Assembly: GCA_003599535.1 (NCBI GenBank)
Contig: QZKQ01000069.1
Coordinates: forward strand, 1 to 37,966
Source of the DNA: Candidatus Zixiibacteriota bacterium
GTDB lineage: Bacteria > Electryoneota > B3-LCP
Direction: 5' to 3'
Length of the DNA: 37,966 bases
The notes beneath the pieces are model-generated. The model was not told where the DNA came from, searched no databases, and was given only the letters and a program-made list of their open reading frames with translations. Made by a program: the position numbers and the translations under genes. Below, piece after piece: positions 1 through 6,853 of the stretch (position 1 is its first letter; the number at the start of each line of letters is the position of its first letter).

Positions 1-100
1 AGAGGGTCAACGCATATCGAAAAATCCAGTATCCCGTCTAAAGGCCCATTATTCCTGGACTTATCGTTCTATCAAGAAATAACTTCAAGACAGTAGTGAT

Positions 101-149
101 CTTAAAACTTAAAACTTAAAGCTTAAAACTGAAAGCTTAAAACTTCAAC
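101..149. repeat. Heptanucleotide tandem array, CTTAAAA unit
   Basis: Seven consecutive 7-bp units starting at 101: CTTAAAA, CTTAAAA, CTTAAAG, CTTAAAA, CTGAAAG, CTTAAAA and CTTCAAC. The array is non-coding. It lies in the leader that would be made from the minus-strand promoter at 186-214. It is one of three arrays in this window with a period of exactly seven but different units. Confidence 0.85.
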
Positions 150-185
150 CTGCAGGAGAGGCGGAGGGGCGACCTCCGTGACTAC

Positions 186-214
186 AATATACGACATGAT
201 GAAGCGTTTGTCAA
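186..214 (-). promoter_or_regulatory. Sigma-70-type promoter facing out of the left edge
   Basis: On the minus strand the -35 is TTGACA (214-209), then a 17-bp spacer, then a -10 of TATATT (191-186). This is near consensus, with a predicted start near 180. I find no open frame between 180 and 1 on this strand, so the gene it serves would begin beyond the left edge. The -10 context (CG before, TG after) is the same as in the promoter at 2762-2790. Confidence 0.6.
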
Positions 215-265
215 GTGCAATTTTTTGCGCGGGATGATTTCTCGGGAGGTGACGGTGGGGGGGCC

Positions 266-503
266 GTGTAGGGGCGATGCATTGGCCCTGGCGGGGACCT
301 CCTCCGTGGGGGTGGAAAATCAACCTGCCGGGAGGCTGCATCGCCGGAGGGGTCGGGCCAATGCTTCGCCCTCAGACGGATGTGCCACAGCCATGCCAGG
401 GCGAAGCATCTGCGCAACAGATCAAGCCATGCCGCCTCCGGCGGAGAATAAAGCCGTGACGATCCTCTGCGGCCTCTTTTTGGCAGATGCATCGCCCCTA
501 CAC
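266..503. repeat. Nested inverted-repeat element (MITE/REP-like)
   Basis: The outer arms are a perfect 17-bp inverted repeat, 266-282 and 487-503, containing GTAGGGGCGATGCAT. Inside lies a second perfect 12-bp inverted repeat, 361-372 and 398-409 (ATGCTTCGCCCT and its complement). The 238-bp element has no convincing open frame. It looks like a non-autonomous palindromic repeat of the GTAGGGGC...GCCCCTAC kind that is common in bacterial intergenic DNA. I cannot see target-site duplications. Confidence 0.6.
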
Positions 504-555
504 CCCATTTCCACCCTTCGCGCCCCCTCCGGGGCCATGACACTGCGCCTGAATA

Positions 556-621
556 GGGTAGGTCAGACATTCTTGTCGGACAGGGATTCCCCTTCGACAG
601 GCAGGAATGCCTGTCCCACCC
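556..621. repeat. Imperfect palindromic repeat
   Basis: The left arm begins GGGTAGGTCAGACATTC (from 556). The right arm, read in reverse complement, begins GGGTGGGACAGGCATTC (from 621). About 19 of 26 positions pair. It resembles the dispersed palindromic repeats seen in many environmental genomes. It lies between the nested element at 266-503 and the terminator at 632-669. Confidence 0.5.
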
Positions 622-631
622 ATCTTTCTCC

Positions 632-669
632 CAAAACGCACGCGGCCGGGAGTTGCCTCCCGGCCGCGT
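632..669 (-). terminator. Rho-independent terminator of the 699-2722 operon
   Basis: A perfect 13-bp stem pairs 640-652 with 657-669 around a TTGC loop. On the minus strand it is followed by GCGTTTTGG. It lies 30 bp past the stop codon of the gene ending at 699. Confidence 0.8.
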
Positions 670-698
670 ACGTTACCTGCAGTGCTGAAGAGATGAGT

Positions 699-1877
699 CT
701 ATTTGACCAGCATGGCCTTTTCGGTGTGGATGAAGCCGCCGGCTTTCATCTTCACCAGGTAGAGACCGCTGGCGTAGCGCCCGGCGTCCCACACCACCTG
801 GTGGTACCCGGCTTCCAGACGCTCGCTCAGGAGCGTGGTGACCCGGCTGCCCAGGATGTTGTAGACGTCAATCTGCACCTCGGACGCCTGGGGCAGCCCG
901 AACTGGATCTGGGCCACCGGGTTGAAGGGGTTGGGATAAGGCGGCGACAGGAAAAAGACGTCGGGGATGGCCACTTCGGCCGTGCTCCCGCCTTCCCAGC
1001 CGGTGGTCTGCCAGCCGGCCGCGTCGGGAGGAAGCCCGTCCAGGCCGCCGGCGCCCTGCTTCTGGAAGGGGAAGCCGTCCTGGTGGATGACGGCGCCGGT
1101 CTGCATGTTGCCGGCGTGGGCCTGGTACTGGTACACCCCCGGAGGGGCTCCGGCCGGCACCGCCTGAGTCATCTGCCGGGTCCAGGTGGTCTGCCCCGGC
1201 ATGGTCAGGTTGGGCCGGGTGAAGATGGGCCCGTACACCGACCCGTTGGGCAGGATGGCGTCAATCCACAGATCGTAATTAATGGGCTGGGCGGTGGTGT
1301 TCTGGATCTCGATGGTATACTGGAAGTTGCCGCCCGTGGGGCCGATGGTCAGCGGCGGGTTGGTGGGAGTCATGGCCACCACCACGCCGGGGACGGAGCC
1401 CAACTGCCGGTTCATCACCGCGGGGAACTGCACCCCGTAAATCACCGGGCTGGTCATGGCCGGGAGGGCGTACTGCGACAGGGATTCCGAGAACCAGGTC
1501 CCCTGCTGCGGCGCGGGAGCGTGGAAGGCGCGCAGATAGCAGAATCCGGCAGCCGCCGAGACGGTGCCGGGCACCACGAAATTGCCGGCCGACGGCGCGC
1601 CGCCGGTGGACCCCACCTGGCCGACGCCCATCAACACGTCGTCGCCGGTGGGCTGACCGTAGGACCCCGCCTGGGTGGAAGGATCATCCATGCCGTCGCC
1701 GGCGGAATCCCAGACCAGGTGCACCGTGGATCCCACCTCCAGCGGCTGTCCACTTTCGTCGGTCACCACGCCGAAGAACCCGGAAGCGTAGTTGGTGGCG
1801 GTAATCATGTAGGGTTCCGCCTTCAGGCCGATCAGGGCCAGCAGCACCAGGGGAACCAGAAACAGAAATTTCCTCAC
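699..1877 (-). CDS. Secreted protein with Ig-like module and C-terminal sorting domain
   Basis: 392 residues starting at a GTG (1877-1875), with GGGAGG six bases upstream. The start overlaps the stop of the upstream gene by four bases (GTGA), so the two genes are translationally coupled. Residues 1-20 form a signal peptide. Around residues 185-285 is a beta-rich module with LTMPG and PAGAPPGVYQYQ segments ending in KQGAGG. The same module occurs in the metalloprotease at 6854 and in the truncated gene at 36162. The last ~80 residues (from PPYPNPFNP to the final VK) are a FlgD-Ig/type IX-like sorting domain, known in the FCB group to direct export and surface attachment. The biochemical role is unknown. 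The N-terminal half has no family I recognise. Confidence 0.85.
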   Translation of the reverse strand: MRKFLFLVPLVLLALIGLKAEPYMITATNYASGFFGVVTDESGQPLEVGSTVHLVWDSAGDGMDDPSTQAGSYGQPTGDDVLMGVGQVGSTGGAPSAGNFVVPGTVSAAAGFCYLRAFHAPAPQQGTWFSESLSQYALPAMTSPVIYGVQFPAVMNRQLGSVPGVVVAMTPTNPPLTIGPTGGNFQYTIEIQNTTAQPINYDLWIDAILPNGSVYGPIFTRPNLTMPGQTTWTRQMTQAVPAGAPPGVYQYQAHAGNMQTGAVIHQDGFPFQKQGAGGLDGLPPDAAGWQTTGWEGGSTAEVAIPDVFFLSPPYPNPFNPVAQIQFGLPQASEVQIDVYNILGSRVTTLLSERLEAGYHQVVWDAGRYASGLYLVKMKAGGFIHTEKAMLVK

Positions 1878-2722
1878 TTGGCGCCTCCCTTCACTGGGGA
1901 AATTCCGGCGGACGCCTTGACCGGCTGGGGAGCCGGAGGCAGGAACGCGGGCAGCGCAGCAGGCGCCCCCGGCAGGATCGGCGCAGCGATCCCGGAGGGC
2001 GCGAGGCCCGCGTCCGCCGGCAAGGGATGCGGATAGCTGCTCCAGGTGAAACCGGTATGCCCCGGAGCCACGTAGATCCAGTACCCCTTCAGCGGTTCAA
2101 ACTGGCTTAAGGTGCCCTGCCAGGCGCCCCCGGAGGTGCGCCAGGCGTAGGAATAGCCGCCCGTGGCGGCGTCATAGCTCAGGATCAGGTCGGACAGAAA
2201 GAGATACGATCCGCCCTGGAAGGCCGTTAATCCGGCCTGAGACAGCGATGCTGGGGAAGCCCAGACCGACCCCACGGCATTGTAGCCGGGAATCATCGTA
2301 CCCATGTTGTAGGTCGCCGATTCCACCACGTTGCCGAAGGTGACCAGCGTCTGGGTGGCGGGATGGCCGGACGGGACGTAAATCCAGTAGCTTTCCGCCT
2401 CGCTTAAGGTGCTGAAACCGCCTTCCCAACTGCTCGTGCCGGTGTTGTACCAAGCCACCTGAAACTGCCCGGTGGCCGGGTTCCATCGGTGGATCTGGTC
2501 GGACTGGGCCGCGGTGGCGGCGCCGGTGAGCTGGTTGCCCAGGACGTTGTTCAGCGTCTTGTTGGCGGGCAGCAGGGGAAAGGATACCTGGGTGAACCCG
2601 GGATGGACCTCAAGCTTCCAGAAGCCCACGGTATTGGAAGGCCCGGATTCAACGGCGTGTCCTCCGGCGGCAAAGACCAGAAGAGCGAGGAGCAGGAAAG
2701 ATCGGATGATTCCCTTGGTCAT
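1874..2722 (-). CDS. Secreted beta-rich protein of unknown function
   Basis: 282 residues. I choose the ATG at 2722 because GGGAG sits five bases before it; the ATG at 2734 has no ribosome-binding site. The signal peptide ends near GGHA (residue 19). The mature part has two related blocks of about 80 residues, each with a SYWIY or GYWIY sequence (ESYWIYVPSGHP and KGYWIYVAPGHT) preceded by a W-rich strand. This is an internal duplication typical of secreted FCB proteins. A Pro/Ala-rich tail follows, and no sorting domain is present. It is first in a two-gene operon with the sorting-domain protein downstream, so the two may act together at the surface. I do not recognise a function. Confidence 0.8.
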   Translation of the reverse strand: MTKGIIRSFLLLALLVFAAGGHAVESGPSNTVGFWKLEVHPGFTQVSFPLLPANKTLNNVLGNQLTGAATAAQSDQIHRWNPATGQFQVAWYNTGTSSWEGGFSTLSEAESYWIYVPSGHPATQTLVTFGNVVESATYNMGTMIPGYNAVGSVWASPASLSQAGLTAFQGGSYLFLSDLILSYDAATGGYSYAWRTSGGAWQGTLSQFEPLKGYWIYVAPGHTGFTWSSYPHPLPADAGLAPSGIAAPILPGAPAALPAFLPPAPQPVKASAGISPVKGGAK

Positions 2723-2761
2723 GGCCACTCCCATGCAGGATGATCGCTGCTTCAGGGTAAC

Positions 2762-2790
2762 AATATACGAAGAAAAAATGGAAAAAGCAA
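2762..2790 (-). promoter_or_regulatory. Sigma-70-type promoter for the 2722-699 operon
   Basis: On the minus strand the -35 is TTGCTT (2790-2785), then a 17-bp spacer, then a -10 of TATATT (2767-2762). The predicted start near 2755 leaves a leader of about 33 bases before the ATG at 2722. Confidence 0.6.
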
Positions 2791-2896
2791 GAACTATTTT
2801 CGTCCCCGGCTGCTTTTATCCATGGTGCCGGGCGAAGAGATCTTGAATGGCAACAGGATTCCCGCGTTCACTTTAGAATGATCCGCCGCTTCGGGA

Positions 2897-2974
2897 GGCC
2901 ATCCGTCAGATGACGGATCGTGGCCACTTTCCCCTTGAGACAACTATTCCTCAAGGCCACGGCGGAGCGTGGCC
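2897..2974. other. Three consecutive stem-loops in an intergenic region
   Basis: Within 78 bp three hairpins follow each other. The first pairs GGCC-ATCCGTCA (2897-2908) with 2911-2925 (3-base bulge). The second pairs CCTTGAG (2933-2939) with 2950-2956. The third pairs GGCCACG (2955-2961) with 2968-2974; hairpins 2 and 3 share two bases. No T-tract follows. This could be a small structured RNA, a leader element or a degenerate repeat. The rest of 2735-3116 holds only the two promoters listed. Confidence 0.4.
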
Positions 2975-3035
2975 CGTGGAAACGAAACGCCTATATCCTC
3001 TGGTAGAAGAAATGCGCACATCGGCGGTTTTCGAC

Positions 3036-3064
3036 TTGCATCCGCCCCACAGCCACCGTATATT
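3036..3064 (+). promoter_or_regulatory. Promoter for the 3117 membrane-protein gene
   Basis: TTGCAT (3036-3041), a 17-bp spacer and TATATT (3059-3064). The predicted start is near 3071, 46 bases before the ATG. Confidence 0.5.
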
Positions 3065-3116
3065 ATCCGTTCAACGCTGTATTCGTGCCCGGGCAAAACG
3101 GAGGTGAGCGACCGCC

Positions 3117-3758
3117 ATGTTGGCGATGACCCAATTCAAGCTGTTGTGGACTTTTCTCTTCTGCGTGGCCATGGCCTACCTGGAATCGGCCGTGGTGGTG
3201 TACCTGCGGATGCTGTATTACCCCCAGGGGTTCGACTTTCCCCTGGTGGCCGCGTCCACGCCGGTCATCCTGATCGAACTGGGCCGGGAGGCGGCCACCA
3301 TCGTTATGTTGGCGACCTTCGGCCTGCTGTTCGGGCGCAGCCGGATTGAACGCTTCGCCGGGTTCATGCTGGCCTTCGGGCTGTGGGACATCTTTTACTA
3401 TGTCTGGCTCAAGATCTTCATTGGCTGGCCGGAATCGCTGCTGACCTGGGATCTCCTGTTCCTGATTCCCGCGCCCTGGGTGGGGCCGGTGCTGGCTCCG
3501 GTGCTGGTGTCGCTGGCCCTGATCGGCGCGGGGATGTGGATCGTAATCCGGGAGGACCAGGGTCGCCCCATCCGGGTCCCGGCGTGGATTTGGACCGCGG
3601 AGATCGCCGCCGGGGTGATCATCATCGTGTCATTTCTCTGGGACGTGCGCCACATCATCGCCGGGGGACTGCCCCATCCCTTCCGCTGGGATATCTTCCT
3701 GGCGGGACTCCTGGGGGGCGCGGGGCTGTTCGCCTGGTGGGTGGTGAAGAAAGGGTAG
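3117..3758 (+). CDS. Polytopic inner-membrane protein of unknown function
   Basis: 213 residues, almost entirely hydrophobic, with about six predicted transmembrane segments (near residues 8-30, 43-70, 78-98, 118-140, 155-178 and 188-208). Conserved-looking polar positions inside or beside membrane segments are E23, the ELGRE stretch, WDIFYYVWLK and the PAPWVGPVLAP loop. GGAGG at 3100-3104 lies 12 bases before the ATG, a rather long spacing, so the second ATG at 3126 is possible. It has its own promoter and is followed by trmB 108 bp later. I do not recognise the family well enough to name a function. Confidence 0.8.
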   Translation: MLAMTQFKLLWTFLFCVAMAYLESAVVVYLRMLYYPQGFDFPLVAASTPVILIELGREAATIVMLATFGLLFGRSRIERFAGFMLAFGLWDIFYYVWLKIFIGWPESLLTWDLLFLIPAPWVGPVLAPVLVSLALIGAGMWIVIREDQGRPIRVPAWIWTAEIAAGVIIIVSFLWDVRHIIAGGLPHPFRWDIFLAGLLGGAGLFAWWVVKKG

Positions 3759-3866
3759 TCAGCCCCTTCAAATACCTCGCCTAATAGAGGCCGTTCGGCA
3801 GATGCTTTGCCCCCCAAACCTTGGCGGTCAGGCAAATTCCGTGAATTCAGGAATTCTCCATAACAA

Positions 3867-4571
3867 ATGTCTCAAGAATCATCGAGCCCCAAGCCATCGT
3901 CCTTCTCCTTATCGGAATACCACCGGGAATACCTGCGCAACCTCTGCCGGCAGAACCGCACGCTGTTCTATTCCCCCTTGGTGTGGCAGTTCGACCCGGC
4001 GGATACCCCGCTGGATCCGCGGGCCCTCTTCGCCGGCCGGGACCGCATCTTCCTGGAGATCGGCTTCGGCCACGGAGAGGTGCTGGAAGAACTGGTGCGG
4101 GAGCATCCCCGTACCGGATTCGTGGGCCTGGAACGGCGCCCGGCGCGGGTGCGCAAAGCCCTGAAACGCCTGCACCGCCTGGGCGGGGACAACGTCCGCC
4201 TGATCCGCGTCAACCTGGACCTGGTGGAAGGGCCGCTCTTCCGGGAAGGCTCCTTCGACGAGATCCTGATCAACCACCCGGACCCCTGGCCCAAGCGGCG
4301 CCACGAACACCACCGCTTCTTCCGCCGCGCCACCGTGGACTGGCTGGCCCGCCTGCTGGTTCCCGGGGGCGTCGTGGAGGTGACCAGCGACCAGGCGGAG
4401 TACTTCTTTCATATCCTCCACCTGTTCGAAACCGATCCGCGATTCGCCAGCGTTCTGCCGCCGCCGCTGTACACCGGTCAATCGGTGGAGGGCCGGCCGG
4501 TCAGCCGCTTTGAACGGAAAAAACGGGCCGCCGGCATTCCCGTGCGGTTGCTGCGCTTCGTCAAAATGTAA
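3867..4571 (+). CDS. trmB: tRNA (guanine-N7-)-methyltransferase
   Basis: 234 residues, normal for the family. The enzyme transfers a methyl group from S-adenosylmethionine to N7 of G46 in the variable loop of tRNA. Visible signatures are the SAM-binding loop LEIGFGHGE at residues 63-71, the acidic GLERR strand end, the hallmark NHPDPWPKRRHEHHR segment (consensus PDPWPKKRH) in the middle, and VTSDQAEYFF near the C-terminus. The Shine-Dalgarno before the ATG is weak. The lipid kinase gene starts 17 bp after the stop, so the two are probably co-transcribed and end at the terminator at 5527. Confidence 0.95.
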   Translation: MSQESSSPKPSSFSLSEYHREYLRNLCRQNRTLFYSPLVWQFDPADTPLDPRALFAGRDRIFLEIGFGHGEVLEELVREHPRTGFVGLERRPARVRKALKRLHRLGGDNVRLIRVNLDLVEGPLFREGSFDEILINHPDPWPKRRHEHHRFFRRATVDWLARLLVPGGVVEVTSDQAEYFFHILHLFETDPRFASVLPPPLYTGQSVEGRPVSRFERKKRAAGIPVRLLRFVKM

Positions 4572-4588
4572 CGCTTCGGGATAGATCC

Positions 4589-5503
4589 TTGCCTCAACCG
4601 GAATCCACAGAACGATTTGCCCGCGCCGCATTCATCTTTAACCCGCGGTCAGGCGGGATCGGGTACAAGCGCGGGCTGGTGCGCATGATTGACCGCGTAT
4701 GGGGCGCCGCCCGGCGCAACTACACCATCCTGGCCACTACCCGGGCGGGGGAAGGCATCCGCCTGGCCCGGGAAGAGGCGGACCGGGGGACGGACCTGAT
4801 CGTGGCCGTGGGCGGCGACGGCACCTTGAACGAGGTGGTGCGCGGGGTCATGGATACGCCCGCCAGCGTGGGGCTGATTCCGGCGGGATCGGGCAATGGG
4901 TTCGCCCGGCATTTCGGCATGTCTTTGAACCCGGAAACGGCCTGCCGCGGACTGCTGGCGCCCCGGGTGGTGTCCTGCGACGTGGGCCTGGCCGACGACC
5001 GCATCTTCCTGGTCACCTTCGGCTGCGGGTTGGACGCGGACATCAGCCAGCGCTACGCCCACAGCCTGGTGCGCGGCATGCCCTCCTACTTCTATCACGG
5101 GTTGAAAGCCCTGGCCGGCTACCGCGGCCGGCGCACCCGTGTCCGCATCAACGGGGACACCCTGGTCTTCGACGCGCCGCTGCTGCTGACGCTGGCCAAC
5201 ACCCGGGGGTACGGAGGCGGTACCATCATCGCGCCACAGGCCCGCACCGATGACGGGCTCCTGGACTTGTGCGTGCTGGATTCCATTGACCTGCCCACCG
5301 CCGCCAAACACCTGCGCAACCTGTTCAACGGAGATATCCGCAAGGTCCCGGGATATCACCACTACGCGGTGCACGAGGCCGTCATCGAGCGGCCGGAAGC
5401 GGGGGCCATCCACGTGGACGGGGATCCCCACCTGGGGGGCCGCGAACTGCACATCCGGGTGTTGCCCGGCGCGGTATCGTTCGCCTTGCCCGGAAAATTA
5501 TGA
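4589..5503 (+). CDS. Diacylglycerol kinase family lipid kinase (YegS/DgkB-like)
   Basis: 304 residues from a TTG start at 4589; a later start would remove the nucleotide-binding strand. Family members phosphorylate diacylglycerol or related lipids at the inner face of the membrane using ATP. Diagnostic segments are FNPRSGG (residues 17-23), the VGGDGTLNEVV loop (GGDGT at 75-79), IPAGSGNGFAR and a C-terminal DGLLDLCVLD. The substrate lipid cannot be told from sequence. The gene follows trmB closely and is terminated by the hairpin at 5527-5550. Confidence 0.9.
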   Translation: MPQPESTERFARAAFIFNPRSGGIGYKRGLVRMIDRVWGAARRNYTILATTRAGEGIRLAREEADRGTDLIVAVGGDGTLNEVVRGVMDTPASVGLIPAGSGNGFARHFGMSLNPETACRGLLAPRVVSCDVGLADDRIFLVTFGCGLDADISQRYAHSLVRGMPSYFYHGLKALAGYRGRRTRVRINGDTLVFDAPLLLTLANTRGYGGGTIIAPQARTDDGLLDLCVLDSIDLPTAAKHLRNLFNGDIRKVPGYHHYAVHEAVIERPEAGAIHVDGDPHLGGRELHIRVLPGAVSFALPGKL

Positions 5504-5526
5504 CAAGTTGTCAGATCACCAATAAG

Positions 5527-5550
5527 ACCCTGACATCACGTCAGGGTTTT
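5527..5550 (+). terminator. Rho-independent terminator after the lipid kinase gene
   Basis: CCCTGAC (5528-5534) pairs with GTCAGGG (5540-5546), followed by TTTT. It separates the trmB-kinase transcript from the sigma-54 promoter of hsp20. Confidence 0.85.
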
Positions 5551-5597
5551 GTCGTTTTCCGGGGGCCAATATCCCCGCAACCTGATCGTATTAACTT

Positions 5598-5613
5598 TGG
5601 CACGCCCCTTGCA
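5598..5613 (+). promoter_or_regulatory. Sigma-54 (RpoN) -24/-12 promoter of hsp20
   Basis: TGGCACG-CCCC-TTGCA matches the RpoN consensus TGGCACG-N4-TTGCW at every fixed position. The GG (5599-5600) and GC (5611-5612) doublets are separated by exactly 10 bp. The predicted start near 5624 gives a leader of about 58 bases. No sigma-70 promoter of similar quality is visible between the terminator and the gene. An enhancer-binding site is expected upstream but I cannot point to one. Confidence 0.8.
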
Positions 5614-5681
5614 TTTTCCCGTCATCGAAACCATTCAGATTACCATCACCAATGTCGTATTAAAGCAAGGAGGTAATGATC

Positions 5682-6137
5682 ATGGCACTGATCCGTTGGG
5701 AACCAATGAGCCGCACAATGTCATCCTGGGAAGGCTTCGAAACCCTGCGCCGCCGTCTGGATCGCCTCTTCGACGATTTCACCCGGGAAGGTGAAACGGC
5801 CGGACCGCGCTGGATGCCTACCATTGACGTATCCGAGGACAAAGACAAGTTCATCATCCACGGGGAATTCCCGGGGATGGACAAGAAGGACATTCACATC
5901 ACCCTGCAGGAGAACGTGCTGACCATCTCCGGCGAGAAAAAGTCGCAGCGTGAGGAGAAGGATCGCTCCTACCATCTGAGCGAACGGGCCCACGGCCATT
6001 TCTCCCGGGTGTTCTCGCTGCCTTCGCAGGTGGACCCCAACAACGTGAAGGCCGAATACAAGAACGGGGTGCTCCAGGTGGAAATCCCCAAGTCTCCCGA
6101 ATCCAAGGCCAAGGAAATTGAAATCCAACCCAAATGA
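5682..6137 (+). CDS. hsp20: Small heat-shock protein, Hsp20/alpha-crystallin family
   Basis: 151 residues. Two ATGs lie at 5676 and 5682. GGAGG (5669-5673) is only two bases before the first but eight before the second, so translation should start at 5682 and give the usual MALIRW N-terminus. The protein is an ATP-independent holdase that binds unfolding proteins in the cytoplasm. The alpha-crystallin domain runs from about residue 45 (PTIDVSEDKDKFIIHGEFPGM) to 140, with the conserved NGVLQVEIPK, followed by a short tail. It is a single-gene unit between terminators, under an RpoN promoter instead of a CIRCE or sigma-32 site. That implies control by an enhancer-binding activator. Confidence 0.95.
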   Translation: MALIRWEPMSRTMSSWEGFETLRRRLDRLFDDFTREGETAGPRWMPTIDVSEDKDKFIIHGEFPGMDKKDIHITLQENVLTISGEKKSQREEKDRSYHLSERAHGHFSRVFSLPSQVDPNNVKAEYKNGVLQVEIPKSPESKAKEIEIQPK

Positions 6138-6158
6138 TATCTCCGACCGCGGATTTCT

Positions 6159-6187
6159 GCGCCGTCCCCCGGGACGGCGCTTTTTTT
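6159..6187 (+). terminator. Rho-independent terminator of hsp20
   Basis: A perfect 10-bp stem, GCGCCGTCCC (6159-6168) with GGGACGGCGC (6171-6180), followed by seven T. Confidence 0.9.
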
Positions 6188-6276
6188 ATTCCGGTGAGCG
6201 GCGTCACCACTTTGGGGTATTTTCCCGGGTATCTTGCCGGGAGGCGCCGTCATGGCGATTCCCCCTGGATTGCATC

Positions 6277-6305
6277 TTGACTCGGCGCGGGGAAATGCGT
6301 ACCTT
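6277..6305 (+). promoter_or_regulatory. Promoter for the 6366-8140 operon
   Basis: TTGACT (6277-6282), a 17-bp spacer and TACCTT (6300-6305). The -10 is weak. The predicted start is near 6312. Confidence 0.45.
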
Positions 6306-6365
6306 ATAGGACACCAACGGATTCCGCAGAGCATTCACGAGTCCATACCAAACACGGAGGCGGTC

Positions 6366-6839
6366 ATGAGGCAGTGGCTTAGGCGGCCGGCGGCGGCGAT
6401 GCTCATCCTGGGATTGCTGGCGGGCACGGGGCACGCGCTGTTGCCGGATTTCAGTAAGGAGGAGTTGATTCAACAGTGCGAAGGCATCGTGCTGGGCACG
6501 GTCCAGGACGTGCGCTGCGCCTGGAACGAGGAGCACACCGCGATCTTCACCCGCGTCACCCTGACGGTGCAGGATCAATACAAGGGCCGGGACTTGGGGC
6601 CGCAGGTCGTGCTGGTCATCCCCGGCGGCCAGGTGGGGGAAACCTGGCAGCGGGTCAGCGATACCCCCACCCTGGAGCCGGGTCTGCGAGTGATCGTGCA
6701 CACCTACACCCAGGAGGACGGCAGCACCTGGATTTACGGTTGGGAACGGGGCGTTCTGCGGGTCCAGGACGAAGCGATCCCGGAATACACCATGACCCTG
6801 GACCATTTCCGCCGCCTGGTGGAAACCACCCTGAAATAG
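6366..6839 (+). CDS. Small secreted protein paired with matrixin protease
   Basis: 157 residues from the ATG at 6366, which has GGAGG five bases before it; upstream in-frame starts lack one. Residues 1-24 are a signal peptide ending GHA. The mature part carries IVLGTVQDVRCAW, a beta-strand pattern, and VVLVIPGGQVGETW around residues 80-95. That resembles a family of small beta-sandwich exported proteins found beside bacterial matrixins; this is from memory, not a search. The metalloprotease starts 14 bp downstream. A role as pro-domain-like inhibitor, chaperone or substrate-binding partner is possible but unproven. Confidence 0.8.
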   Translation: MRQWLRRPAAAMLILGLLAGTGHALLPDFSKEELIQQCEGIVLGTVQDVRCAWNEEHTAIFTRVTLTVQDQYKGRDLGPQVVLVIPGGQVGETWQRVSDTPTLEPGLRVIVHTYTQEDGSTWIYGWERGVLRVQDEAIPEYTMTLDHFRRLVETTLK

Positions 6840-6853
6840 CGAGGAGAGCCGAT

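Noticed and set aside
225..2036. 603-codon plus-strand open frame
   Set aside because: It runs antisense to two secreted-protein genes and through the repeat elements. It has Gly/His/Arg-rich composition and no signal peptide or family features, as expected from GC-rich antisense frames.
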